Part shown: piece after piece, positions 15,627-23,091 of the stretch
Layout of the letters: each line of letters begins with the position of its first letter
How positions within the stretch are numbered: position 1 is the stretch's first letter
NCBI RefSeq assembly: GCF_001905905.1
Contig: NZ_LIVT01000003.1
Location: forward strand, 558,001-622,000
DNA: 64,000 nt
Source of the DNA: Streptomyces sp. CB02366
GTDB taxonomy: Bacteria; Actinomycetota; Actinomycetes; Streptomycetales; Streptomycetaceae
Direction of reading: 5' to 3'
Made by a program: the position numbers and the translations under genes
Notes under the pieces: model-generated
What the model saw: only the letters and a program-made list of their open reading frames with translations
What the model was told of the DNA's origin: nothing
Database searches by the model: none

Positions 15627-16045
15627 ACGCGAAGCGTGTGAGCGCGGCGGCCGGGGTGATCCTGGCGGCGCAGAAGCAGCGGCAGACCCCGGCGGGGATC
15701 GCGGCGGCGTTGGAGGCGGCGGGGCTGCTCCAGTCGCCGGAGTCGGCGGCCGAGCTGGTGGCCCTGCGGAAGGACAGTGACGCCCTTCGGGAGCAGCGGA
15801 ACTCGGTCTTCAAGACGAACGAGGAACTGCTGATCCGGGTGGAGCGCGCCGACTTGGAGCGACTCCGGGTGGAGAACGAGAACCGGGCGCTGGTCCGGGG
15901 GAACGCCCCGGACGAGGAGCCCGAGGCGTCGCGTGGCCGCTGCGGCTACGACGACTACCACGACGGGCACGAGTGGGCCGACCGGCCTCGCGTCTGGTGC
16001 CCCGGTCACAGCTACGCCGACGACACCGAGGGCGGTGCCCTGTGA
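15623..16045 (+). CDS. Coiled-coil protein with C-terminal Cys/His segment
   Basis: A 140-residue protein. Residues 1-35 are helical (AAGVILAAQKQRQTPAGIAA), about 45-90 form a charged coiled coil (LRKDSDALREQRNSVFKTNE), and the C-terminus has CGYDDYHDGHEWADRPRVWC followed by PGH, which may bind a metal. It is coupled to the neighbours by 4-bp overlaps at both ends. Function unknown. Confidence 0.65.
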   Translation: MNAKRVSAAAGVILAAQKQRQTPAGIAAALEAAGLLQSPESAAELVALRKDSDALREQRNSVFKTNEELLIRVERADLERLRVENENRALVRGNAPDEEPEASRGRCGYDDYHDGHEWADRPRVWCPGHSYADDTEGGAL

Positions 16046-16443
16046 GCGCGTTCCGTGAGCCGGTCCCGGGCCGGTACTACGTCGAGTCGGGCCCCGGGTG
16101 GGTCACGCTCGACGCGACCCCGCTGGTCGACAACAACACCCACGACCTGCTGGACCTCCTCGGGAGCGACGAGTTCTTCGAGCGGTTCATCGCGCTGAAC
16201 TCCGCCCCGATCGACGGGGAGCAGGACGCGGACCGCCTCGACTTCGAGCAGCTGAAGGACGAGTTGGTCGAGCGCCTCGCGACCCGGGTGCGGATGACGG
16301 GGCAGCAGGCCCGCCGGATCGGGGCCCGCACGTACCGGCTGGGTGTGCAGGTGTCCGCCGAGACGGACGCCGCCGACAGCCCGGACGTCCCGGCCGTGTC
16401 CCTGGTCAAGGCCCCCCGCCAGCAGGTCAGGAGGGCGTCGTGA
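16042..16443 (+). CDS. Hypothetical phage early protein
   Basis: A 133-residue, acidic protein (start GTG at 16042) with VPGRYYVESGPGWVTLDATP near the N-terminus and a helical middle (FEQLKDELVERLATRVRMTG). It overlaps both neighbours by 4 bp. No recognised family or motif. Confidence 0.65.
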   Translation: MSAFREPVPGRYYVESGPGWVTLDATPLVDNNTHDLLDLLGSDEFFERFIALNSAPIDGEQDADRLDFEQLKDELVERLATRVRMTGQQARRIGARTYRLGVQVSAETDAADSPDVPAVSLVKAPRQQVRRAS

Positions 16444-16508
16444 TCCCCACCTGCCCGACCTGCCACCTGATTTTCGAAGCCTGCACCTGCACCGGAGGCA
16501 CCCGATGA
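16440..16508 (+). CDS. 22-residue Cys-rich mini-protein
   Basis: A GTG-initiated frame translating VIPTCPTCHLIFEACTCTGG plus two residues, with a CxxC and a CxC pair that could bind zinc. It is nested exactly between two genes by 4-bp overlaps (GTGA and ATGA), the same coupling used across this operon, which is the main support for its reality. Confidence 0.4.
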   Translation: MIPTCPTCHLIFEACTCTGGTR

Positions 16509-16819
16509 GCGCATTCACCGCCACCTTCTTCCTCGGGAAGAAGACCCACGTCCGGGGCAGCGCGTCCGTGCACCCGGTGCTGTACGTGGAGCCCGACGGG
16601 CAGCACCTGCCCGGCTACGTCACCTTCCAGCTCGACTCGAAGCTCACTGTCGACGAGCAGCTTGTCATCGCGGAGCGGTTCGCGGCGGGCGTCGCCGAGT
16701 GGCGGGACGGCATCGCCGAGCGCGCCGCCCGGGAGCGGACCGCCGCTGACGAACTGGCCGCCGCCCGCGCCGAGATCGCCCGCCTGAAGGGCGAGCAGGA
16801 GGAGGGCTCCGATGGGTGA
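16505..16819 (+). CDS. Hypothetical protein with C-terminal coiled coil
   Basis: A 104-residue protein. The N-terminal half is beta-rich (SAFTATFFLGKKTHVRGSAS, then LPGYVTFQLDSKLTVDEQ); the C-terminal half is a coiled coil (RERTAADELAAARAEIARLK). No family recognised. It overlaps the next gene by 8 bp. Confidence 0.65.
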   Translation: MSAFTATFFLGKKTHVRGSASVHPVLYVEPDGQHLPGYVTFQLDSKLTVDEQLVIAERFAAGVAEWRDGIAERAARERTAADELAAARAEIARLKGEQEEGSDG

Positions 16820-17009
16820 CACGTTCGGCGGCGAGTACCGCCGCCCCCGCAACGACGGCATCGGCCGCAACCAGCGGGAGTTGCAGGACCGCGCGTCGTA
16901 CGACTGCGACCGGCCCGCCGGAGTCGGCTGCGCGATCGCCCTCCCCATCAGCGGCCTCATGTGGTGGGGCCTGGTCGAGGCCGCGCAGGCACTCGGGGTG
17001 ATCGCGTGA
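16812..17009 (+). CDS. Small single-pass membrane protein
   Basis: A 65-residue protein with a hydrophilic N-terminal half and one hydrophobic segment at about residues 39-64 (GCAIALPISGLMWWGLVEAA). It ends with a GTGA overlap with the nuclease gene. Function unknown. Confidence 0.6.
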   Translation: MGDTFGGEYRRPRNDGIGRNQRELQDRASYDCDRPAGVGCAIALPISGLMWWGLVEAAQALGVIA

Positions 17010-18052
17010 CGCACACCGCGCAGGCCGGGGCTACGCTCGCCCCGGCCGCCGGCCGCCGCGTCACCCCGACCGGCCGCCTCATCCTCCCCGCCGACGCCGA
17101 CCGCGCCGCCTGGCTCACCGCCCGCCGCCAAGGTCTCGGCTCCTCCGACATGGCCGCCGTCCTCGGCATCAGCCGCTACGGCAACGCCCTCTCCGTCTAC
17201 CACGACAAGACCGGCGGCCTCCCCCTCGAAGGCGACGACTCCGAACCCGCCCTGTGGGGCCGGGCCATCGAGGACACCGTCGCCCGCGAGTGGGCCCGCC
17301 GCAACCGGTCCGTGGTCCGCCGCGTCGGGCTCGTCGCGAACATCGACCGGCCGTGGCAGATGTGCACCCTCGACCGGCGCGTCCTCGAATGCCCACTCGC
17401 TGACGGCCGCGAACGGTGCGCTGTCGAGATCAAGTGCCGGGCCGCGTTCAAGGCCGGGCAGTGGCGCACCGGCTGCCCGGACGACGTCCTCGCCCAGACC
17501 CTGTGGCAGGCCGACGTCTGCGGCTACGACCACATCCACGTCGGTGTCCTGATCGGCGGCAACGACTACCGGCAGTTCGTCGTCCGGGTCGCGGACCACG
17601 AGCAGTTGGTCGCGGACCTGCGGGCCGCCGGGGCCCGGGCGTGGCAGCAGATCACCGACCGGCGGCCCCCGGTCCTCCCGCACGACGCCGACCCCGACGT
17701 CCTGCTCGACCTGTACGAGCAGCTGCACCACGACCGGGCGGGCGTCGTTGCGATCGACCGGGACGGTGACGCGCTGGACGCCCTGTCCGACTACCTCGAC
17801 GCCGCGGCCGACGAGCGCGAGGCGAAGGCCCGGAAGAAGACCGCACTGGCCGGTCTCGTCGGTGCCCTCGGTACGGCGGACACCGCTGTGCAGGGCGGCC
17901 ACGTCGCCTACTCCTACGACGAGACGAGCCGCGAGTACGTCGACCGCGAGCGGCTGCGCGAGGAGTTCCCCGACGCCTACGCGGCGTGCGTGGAAGACCG
18001 GCCGTCGCGCCGCATCAGCATCCCGAACTCTGTCCGGAAGGCACACCAGTGA
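17006..18052 (+). CDS. YqaJ-family viral recombinase/exonuclease
   Basis: A 348-residue member of the PD-(D/E)xK YqaJ nuclease family, the counterpart of lambda Exo. Family signatures in order: WLTARRQGLGSSDMAAVLGI (the R.x.GIGGSD-like motif) at about 30-50, a Glu-containing LWGRAIEDTVAREWARRN near 85, the active-site Asp/Glu-x-Lys in RCAVEIKCRAAFKAGQW near 140, and QTLWQADVCGYDHIHVGVLI around 170. It should resect double-stranded DNA ends to expose ssDNA for the annealing protein encoded immediately downstream (4-bp overlap). Confidence 0.88.
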   Translation: MTHTAQAGATLAPAAGRRVTPTGRLILPADADRAAWLTARRQGLGSSDMAAVLGISRYGNALSVYHDKTGGLPLEGDDSEPALWGRAIEDTVAREWARRNRSVVRRVGLVANIDRPWQMCTLDRRVLECPLADGRERCAVEIKCRAAFKAGQWRTGCPDDVLAQTLWQADVCGYDHIHVGVLIGGNDYRQFVVRVADHEQLVADLRAAGARAWQQITDRRPPVLPHDADPDVLLDLYEQLHHDRAGVVAIDRDGDALDALSDYLDAAADEREAKARKKTALAGLVGALGTADTAVQGGHVAYSYDETSREYVDRERLREEFPDAYAACVEDRPSRRISIPNSVRKAHQ

Positions 18053-18837
18053 CGACTCTCGCTGAGCGGGCGGCGGCTGCGGCCGGCCGACCCGACACCA
18101 CCACCGCCCCGGCGCCCGAGGAGCACACGTTCTCGGAGGCCGCCGAGCAGGCCCCGGCCGTCGACCCGATGGCCGACTACGAGCCGGGCGACGACGACCC
18201 GGAGATGGTTCCCGTCCACCTTGCCTGGCTCCGGGTCCGGAAGGACATCCGCGGCATCGCGAAGGGCGAGGAGTACAACGACGGCTACACCCGCTACAAC
18301 TTCCGTGGTGTGGACGCCACCGTCATGGCGTTCGCTCCCGTCACGATGCGGCACGGCGTCAACGTCATCCCGTTCCAGGTCGACGCCACGTACCGGGACA
18401 CGAAGACCGCCAAGGGCAAGGCGACCCGCGAGTGCACCGTCACGATCACGTGGCACATCATCGGTCCGCGCGGCGACGTCATCGTCGCCCAGTCGCAGGG
18501 CGAGGCGCTCGACTCCGGCGACAAGGGGACGGCTAAGGCGCAGTCCGTCGCGCTGCGGGTGCTGCTCCTCAACGGCGGTCTGGTGCCGACCGGCGACCCG
18601 GACCCCGGGCACACCGACATTGACCGCGGCGAGTCGTCTGTCCGGTCCGCCGTCTCCTACCTCGACGAGGTCTGCAACCCGTCGACCAGCGCTGGACGGC
18701 TGCGGCAGATCCACTTCGAGCTGAAGCAGAGCCAGCAGCTGGGCGCTCTCGTCACCAACGAGGTCGGTGACGAGGAAGCGATCGGCGAGATGGTCGTCCG
18801 TATCGGCAAGGAGCGGGCGGGCGGTGAGGCGTCGTGA
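18049..18837 (+). CDS. ERF-family single-strand annealing protein
   Basis: A 262-residue ERF superfamily recombinase. The diagnostic segment is IAKGEEYNDGYTRYNFRGVD followed by CTVTITWHIIGPRGD and GEALDSGDKGTAKAQSVALR, as in phage Erf proteins. It should coat and anneal complementary single strands produced by the YqaJ nuclease. The N-terminal 50 residues are disordered and acidic. GTG start at 18049 gives a 4-bp overlap with the nuclease gene. Confidence 0.88.
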   Translation: MTTLAERAAAAAGRPDTTTAPAPEEHTFSEAAEQAPAVDPMADYEPGDDDPEMVPVHLAWLRVRKDIRGIAKGEEYNDGYTRYNFRGVDATVMAFAPVTMRHGVNVIPFQVDATYRDTKTAKGKATRECTVTITWHIIGPRGDVIVAQSQGEALDSGDKGTAKAQSVALRVLLLNGGLVPTGDPDPGHTDIDRGESSVRSAVSYLDEVCNPSTSAGRLRQIHFELKQSQQLGALVTNEVGDEEAIGEMVVRIGKERAGGEAS

Positions 18838-19025
18838 GGCTCCGCCTTCCGCGCTTCCGCCGCCGTCCGGCGCCCGCCGCGTTCAGCCCGGTGGGGATCA
18901 CGGCCGGCACCCGGTGGCTCCGCTGCGACGAGACCCGCTGCGCCCACCTCACCACCCCCCACACCCCCGACGGCACCGGCTACCGGTGCACCAACTGCGG
19001 CCACCTGAAGGGAGCCGACCAGTGA
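18834..19025 (+). CDS. Small zinc-ribbon-like protein
   Basis: A 63-residue basic protein (GTG start) with CDETRCAHLTTP and YRCTNCGHLKG, giving two CxxC/Cx4C pairs that probably bind one zinc. The N-terminus is Arg/Pro-rich (MRLRLPRFRRRPAPAAFSPV). It overlaps both neighbours by 4 bp. Likely nucleic-acid binding; function unknown. Confidence 0.6.
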   Translation: MRLRLPRFRRRPAPAAFSPVGITAGTRWLRCDETRCAHLTTPHTPDGTGYRCTNCGHLKGADQ

Positions 19026-19402
19026 GCCTCGACTGGATGACCAGCGCCGTATGCGCCACCGCCACGGACCCCGACATGTGGTTCTCCTCCGGCGGCACCA
19101 GGACCAAAGCGGTGCAGCTCTGCCAGACCTGCCCGGTCCGCTCCCACTGCGAGGAGTACGCCCGGGCGCTGGAAGCCGGGGCCGGCGTCCACTCCCGCCA
19201 CGGAGTGTGGGGCGGCACCGGTGCCCAGCGGCGGGTCAAGGACCGCCCGGAGGTGCAGCCGCGGAACGCCGACCGCACCGCCGTGATCCGTCAGCTGATC
19301 GAGCGCGGCATGCCCCCCGCGGAGATCGCCGCCCATGTGGGCGTCACCGTCCGCACCGTGTACCGCGTGAAGCGCGCCTCGCAGAAGGAGGTGGCCGCAT
19401 GA
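19022..19402 (+). CDS. WhiB-like iron-sulfur regulator with extra HTH
   Basis: A 126-residue WhiB-family protein. The four cluster ligands are Cys11, Cys34, Cys37 and Cys43 (C-x22-C-x2-C-x5-C), followed by the GVWGGT turn near residue 63. Unlike ordinary Wbl proteins the C-terminus (about 80-120) carries a Hin/resolvase-like HTH: IRQLIERGMPPAEIAAHVGV then TVRTVYRVKRAS. WhiB proteins bind a 4Fe-4S cluster and act with sigma factor region 4 or on DNA. It is the first of three Wbl genes in this prophage. Confidence 0.88.
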   Translation: MSLDWMTSAVCATATDPDMWFSSGGTRTKAVQLCQTCPVRSHCEEYARALEAGAGVHSRHGVWGGTGAQRRVKDRPEVQPRNADRTAVIRQLIERGMPPAEIAAHVGVTVRTVYRVKRASQKEVAA

Positions 19403-19980
19403 GCCCGGCCCTGGTCAAGGTGGTCAAGTCCCGTACGGCGCCGGCCACCGCCGGCCGCGCGATGGACTGGCGTGACGCCGCCCTCTGCCGCAGCCCGCAG
19501 TACGACCCGGAGATGTGGTTCCCGAAGGGCACCGACGCCGTCTCCATGGCCAACGAGCGCGAGGCCAAGGCCACCTGCCGCCGCTGCCCCGTCATGGAGA
19601 CCTGCCGCCGGTGGGCCCTGGAGACCGGGGAGCGGGCCGGTGTCTGGGGCGGGCTCACCGAGGACGAGCGGACCGCGCTCCGCCGGTACGGGCGCATCCC
19701 GAAGAAGCGTGTCGCCATCCAGTCGTTCGCGTCGGTCCAGGAGGCGCATGAGGCGCTCACCGAGCGGGTCGGCGAGCACGTTCTGTGGGTCGGTGCCCGG
19801 GAGGTCGTCGTCGGGTCGGTGCGGATGACGGCGAACCAGGTGGGGTGGCGGGCTGCCCGCGAGAACGAGCCGGTCGGCCGGATCACGAAGAGGTGTGCGC
19901 ACGGCAAGTGCGTGGCCCACCTCGTGGATCAGGCCATGCGAGATGCACACGACACCACCACCGAACGGAGCGCCGCCTGA
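19399..19980 (+). CDS. WhiB-like regulator (second copy)
   Basis: A 193-residue WhiB-family protein with ligands Cys30, Cys60, Cys63 and Cys69 and the turn AGVWGGLTEDERTALRRYGR. A 90-residue extension after the Wbl domain contains RITKRCAHGKCVAHLVDQA, a possible extra metal site. It overlaps the preceding Wbl gene by 4 bp. Phage WhiB proteins can antagonise host WhiB regulators; here the target is unknown. Confidence 0.87.
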   Translation: MSPALVKVVKSRTAPATAGRAMDWRDAALCRSPQYDPEMWFPKGTDAVSMANEREAKATCRRCPVMETCRRWALETGERAGVWGGLTEDERTALRRYGRIPKKRVAIQSFASVQEAHEALTERVGEHVLWVGAREVVVGSVRMTANQVGWRAARENEPVGRITKRCAHGKCVAHLVDQAMRDAHDTTTERSAA

Positions 19981-20444
19981 TGGCCCACGGCATCCCCACT
20001 ACCCCGCAGGACGACCCCGCCGACACGATCATGGCCGCCCTCGCTCACGGCATGACCGGCCACCCGGAGCGGGCCCTCCCGCTCCTCAACTCGATCATCG
20101 CCGGGGGTGAGCGTCCCGCCGTCAGCCTGTGCTCCGAGCTCGCCGAGGTCTCCGCGGCAGAGGCCCGAAAGACGCTGCCAAAGGGCGGCCACTTCGGTCT
20201 CCTCGTGCTCAACGCGGACACCGGAGAGCGCGGCGACATCAGCGAGGCCCCGGCCGGGATCCGGTTCGCGATGCAGTTCAGCACCGCGTGGGGCAACGGT
20301 GATCGGCAGACGGCGTACGCCCTGTTCCGCGCCCTGATCGAGTCCGGCGACGACCAGGCCGCCGAAGCGCTGGCGACCGGCATCCGGTGCCTGTTCGACA
20401 TGGCGGTGGTCACCCTCCGCGAGAAGGCCGCGCCCGCTGCCTGA
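19980..20444 (+). CDS. Hypothetical phage early protein
   Basis: A 154-residue, largely helical protein. It has PERALPLLNSIIAGGERPAV near residue 30, a beta segment GHFGLLVLNADTGERGD, and an Ala-rich C-terminal helix bundle. The start codon shares one base with the preceding stop (TGATG). A strong hairpin follows the stop. Function unknown. Confidence 0.65.
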   Translation: MAHGIPTTPQDDPADTIMAALAHGMTGHPERALPLLNSIIAGGERPAVSLCSELAEVSAAEARKTLPKGGHFGLLVLNADTGERGDISEAPAGIRFAMQFSTAWGNGDRQTAYALFRALIESGDDQAAEALATGIRCLFDMAVVTLREKAAPAA

Positions 20445-20451
20445 CCCCTTC

Positions 20452-20477
20452 GGCCCGGGGCCGCCACGCCCCGGGCC
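20452..20477 (+). terminator. Internal early-operon hairpin terminator
   Basis: Perfect 9-bp stem GGCCCGGGG / CCCCGGGCC with an 8-base loop, starting 8 bp after the preceding stop. It separates the recombination/WhiB part from the replication genes and probably attenuates transcription. Confidence 0.6.
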
Positions 20478-20512
20478 ATCACCCGCACCACCACGAACGG
20501 AAGAAGCCGCAC

Positions 20513-21367
20513 ATGCCGAGCCGGTTCGAGTACGAACGAGCAGTCCGCCACAGCGACCTCCCGTCGCTCTCCCGGCTGCTCGCGCTCACCGTCGCAACGT
20601 GGGCAGACGTGCGCACCGGAACCATCCCCGACCGGCTCCAGCCCTCCCTCACCACCCTGGAGGACGCGACCGGAATGGTCCGGGCCTCCGTACGCACCCA
20701 CCTCAACAAGCTGGAGGCGGGCGGCTGGTTGAAACGGGACCGGCCGCCGGTGGCTGCGGCCCGCTCGAAGAAGGCCCGGACGAAGTACAAGCTGCTCATC
20801 CCCAAGGGCGCGGCCGTGCCCGATTCGGACGGGATTGAGCTAGGGCAGGACCTGCCCAACTCTGGGGCAGGAGCTGCCCTAGTCGTCACCGGGCTAGGGC
20901 AGGAGCTGCCCCAACCTAGGGCAGGAGCTGCCCCAGAGCTAGGGCAGGAGATGTCCACGACTAGGGCAGGAGCTGCCCTCAAGAGTTCCTTCAGTTCCAA
21001 TACGACCGCTGAAGACCAGCAAGCAGGAGAGCACGACCCCTCGTACGGCATCCCTGCCGACGCCCGGCCCCTCGTCGATGCGCTCACCGCCGCCGACATC
21101 CGGGTCCGCTGGCCCTTCAAAGGCAACGAGTGGTTTCCCGTCCTCGCCCTCATCAAGAAGACCGGCGTTCCCGCCCTCGTCGAGCACGCCACGAAGGTTG
21201 CCGCCCGCACCCCCGTCGAGTCGGCCAAGTACTTCCTCAAGGGCTGGGCCGAACTCCCCCCGCTCCCCGCCCCCGGCGCCGAGCGCCCGCCGCTCCGTGC
21301 CGTGTCCGGCGGCTGGCAGCCCTACACCAACCCCGTCGACGTCTCCGCCTACTCGAACGGATTCTGA
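20513..21367 (+). CDS. Replication initiator-like protein (origin-containing gene)
   Basis: A 284-residue protein. The N-terminal ~85 residues form a winged helix (LPSLSRLLALTVATWADVRT, then MVRASVRTHLNKLEAGGWLK), the usual DNA-binding module of phage replication initiators. Residues 110-155 are a linker built from LGQELP and RAGAAL peptides, encoded by six DNA iterons (20840-20978). The C-terminal half (residues 180-240) resembles helical replisome-binding domains. A DnaC-like ATPase follows 2 bp downstream. The arrangement parallels lambda O-P, where the origin lies within O. Function by analogy. Confidence 0.72.
   Translation: MPSRFEYERAVRHSDLPSLSRLLALTVATWADVRTGTIPDRLQPSLTTLEDATGMVRASVRTHLNKLEAGGWLKRDRPPVAAARSKKARTKYKLLIPKGAAVPDSDGIELGQDLPNSGAGAALVVTGLGQELPQPRAGAAPELGQEMSTTRAGAALKSSFSSNTTAEDQQAGEHDPSYGIPADARPLVDALTAADIRVRWPFKGNEWFPVLALIKKTGVPALVEHATKVAARTPVESAKYFLKGWAELPPLPAPGAERPPLRAVSGGWQPYTNPVDVSAYSNGF
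20840..20978 (+). repeat. ori: Six iterons within the initiator gene: probable phage replication origin
   Basis: Six copies of CTAGGGCAGGAGCTGCCC begin at 20840, 20862, 20894, 20916, 20939 and 20961. Each has inverted arms GGGCAG / CTGCCC around GAG or GAC; copy 5 is degenerate in its right arm. Start spacings are 22, 32, 22, 23 and 22 bp, i.e. two or three helical turns, so all sites face the same side of DNA. Spacings not divisible by three make the protein alternate between frames, showing selection at DNA level. A less GC-rich stretch (20979-21025) follows, like the unwinding region beside lambda iterons. Confidence 0.78.
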
Positions 21368-21369
21368 CC

Positions 21370-22101
21370 ATGCCCGAACCACTGAACGTCGGCAGCCTCG
21401 GACCGTCCGCGTTCGCCCGCCTCATGGCCGGCGTCACCGAGAAGCAGCAACAGGGCATCGGCCCCGGCCCGATCGACGACCAACCGACCCCCGACGAACC
21501 CGGCCACCCCGAGTACCACCGCCGCCGCCGCGCCGAGTGGGCCCTGAAGCGCTGGGAGACCGCCACACCGCCCCGCTACCGCCGCGCCGACGCCACCCAC
21601 CCCGACGTCCAGCAATGGGCCGACGACGTCGCCACCGACCCCGACACCGCAGGCAGCCTCCTTCTCACCGGCACCACCGGCACCGGCAAGACCTACCAGG
21701 CCTACGGCGCCCTCCGCCGCATCGCCGCCGCCGGCCCCCGCGTCTACGAGATCCGCGCCACCACCGCCGCCGACATGTACGGGCTCCTCCGCCCCAAGGG
21801 CTCCGAGCGGGGCACCGAGGAGGAGCTGAAGCGCCTGGTGCGGGTGCCGCTCCTCGTCCTCGACGACCTCGGCTCCGCCAAGGCCAGCGAGTGGACCGAG
21901 GAGATCACCTACCGGCTGATCAACGAGCGGTACAACGCCTGCCGGCCGACCCTCTACACCAGCAACCTCCCCGCCCGCGCGGCCAACGGGGCGCCCGACC
22001 TCACGTCGGCGCTCGGCGAGCGCATCGTGTCCCGGCTCTCCGAGGACACCCGCGTCGTCGCCATGACCGGCACCGACCGCCGCCGCCGAGGTGCCGCGTG
22101 A
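21370..22101 (+). CDS. DnaC/IstB-like AAA+ helicase loader
   Basis: A 243-residue AAA+ ATPase. Walker A GTTGTGKTYQAYGA lies near residue 103, Walker B VPLLVLDDLGSAKASEWTEE near 160, sensor-1-like TLYTSNLPA near 197 and an Arg-finger region GERIVSRLSEDTRVV near 217, the DnaC/IstB order. It should load the host replicative helicase onto the phage origin. It lies 2 bp downstream of the initiator-like gene. Confidence 0.87.
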   Translation: MPEPLNVGSLGPSAFARLMAGVTEKQQQGIGPGPIDDQPTPDEPGHPEYHRRRRAEWALKRWETATPPRYRRADATHPDVQQWADDVATDPDTAGSLLLTGTTGTGKTYQAYGALRRIAAAGPRVYEIRATTAADMYGLLRPKGSERGTEEELKRLVRVPLLVLDDLGSAKASEWTEEITYRLINERYNACRPTLYTSNLPARAANGAPDLTSALGERIVSRLSEDTRVVAMTGTDRRRRGAA

Positions 22102-22256
22102 CCGGCCTGCACGCGGTCATCGATGCCGCCATCGACGACTACCGCACCGAAACCCCCGCCGAGCAGCAGACCCCCGCCGGACTCACCGACCGCATCACCG
22201 AATACCTCGCCAGCAGCGGATACCCCACCGCCCTCGACACCGGGAGCCCCGCGTGA
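22098..22256 (+). CDS. Small hypothetical protein
   Basis: A 52-residue, mostly helical acidic protein (VTGLHAVIDAAIDDYRTETP...) starting at a GTG that overlaps the loader stop by 4 bp and ending with a 4-bp overlap with the methylase. No motif recognised. Confidence 0.5.
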   Translation: MTGLHAVIDAAIDDYRTETPAEQQTPAGLTDRITEYLASSGYPTALDTGSPA

Positions 22257-23014
22257 CCGCCGCCCTCACCCGGGCCCGCGCCCGACTCGACACCCCGCCG
22301 ACCCCGGTCCTCCCCGGGCAACTCGACCTCCGGAGCAACGACGTGACCACCCTCCCGCCGCGTCGGCCGAACGGGCTCACCGTTCTCGACACCTACTGCT
22401 GCCAAGGCGGCGCGTCCATGGGCTACTACCTTGCCGGGTTCGACGTCGTCGGCGTCGACCTCAACTCCCAACCCCACTACCCGTTCGAGTTCCACCAGGG
22501 CGACGCCGTCCAGTTCATCCGCGACCACGGGGCGGACTTCGACCTGATCGCCGGATCACCCACCTGCCGCCGGTGGACGAACGCCCAACGCATCCGCGGC
22601 AACGACCACCCCGACCTCATCACCCCCACCCGGGCGGCGATGATCGCGACGGGGCGGCCGTACATCATCGAGAACGTCGAAGGCGCCGCGACGGCCCTCA
22701 TCGACCCGCTGCTGCTCTGCGGGGCCATGTTCGGGCTCCGCACCTACCGGCACCGCCTCTTCGAATCCTCGCTGCCCCTCGGCACGAAGCTCCACCCGCG
22801 GCACCTTGCGCCCCTCGCCAAGATGGGCCGCCCCCCGCAGCCCGGCGAATTCATGCACGTCGTCGGGAACTTCTCCGGAGCCGAGCAGGCCCGCACCGTC
22901 ATGGGCATGCCGTGGGCCACCCGCGACGGGCTCCGCGAAGCGATCCCGCCGGCGTACACCCAGTTCCTCGGCGAGCAGGCCGCCGCCCAGCTCGCCCCGC
23001 ACACCACCCCGTGA
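22253..23014 (+). CDS. C5-cytosine DNA methyltransferase-like protein
   Basis: A 253-residue Dcm-type protein. Motif I is LTVLDTYCCQGGASMGYYLA (SAM binding), motif IV is FDLIAGSPTCRRWTNAQRIR with the nucleophile-position Cys in SPTC rather than the usual PPC, motif VI is PYIIENVEGA, motif VIII-like TYRHRLFESS, and motif X is REAIPPAYTQFLGEQ. The target recognition region is very short, as in orphan phage methylases. It may methylate phage DNA to evade restriction or carry out another C5-directed reaction. It is coupled to both neighbours and lies 1.2 kb upstream of a PAPS-reductase-like gene. Confidence 0.85.
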   Translation: MTAALTRARARLDTPPTPVLPGQLDLRSNDVTTLPPRRPNGLTVLDTYCCQGGASMGYYLAGFDVVGVDLNSQPHYPFEFHQGDAVQFIRDHGADFDLIAGSPTCRRWTNAQRIRGNDHPDLITPTRAAMIATGRPYIIENVEGAATALIDPLLLCGAMFGLRTYRHRLFESSLPLGTKLHPRHLAPLAKMGRPPQPGEFMHVVGNFSGAEQARTVMGMPWATRDGLREAIPPAYTQFLGEQAAAQLAPHTTP

Positions 23015-23091
23015 CCGCGCAGCACGCCCGCCGGGTCGAAGCCGGCGGGCGCCCCACCACCGTACCTGCACACCTCCTGGAGCCCCGATGA
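23011..23091 (+). CDS. 26-residue mini-protein
   Basis: A GTG-initiated frame translating VTAQHARRVEAGGRPTTVPA plus six residues, overlapping the methylase stop and the following ATG by 4 bp each. The overlap pattern is its only support; it may instead be a translational-coupling spacer. Confidence 0.3.
   Translation: MTAQHARRVEAGGRPTTVPAHLLEPR

Noticed and set aside
20840..20978. CRISPR-like array
   Set aside because: Repeats are short, spaced 22-32 bp without unique 30-bp spacers, and lie in a coding gene; they fit iterons.
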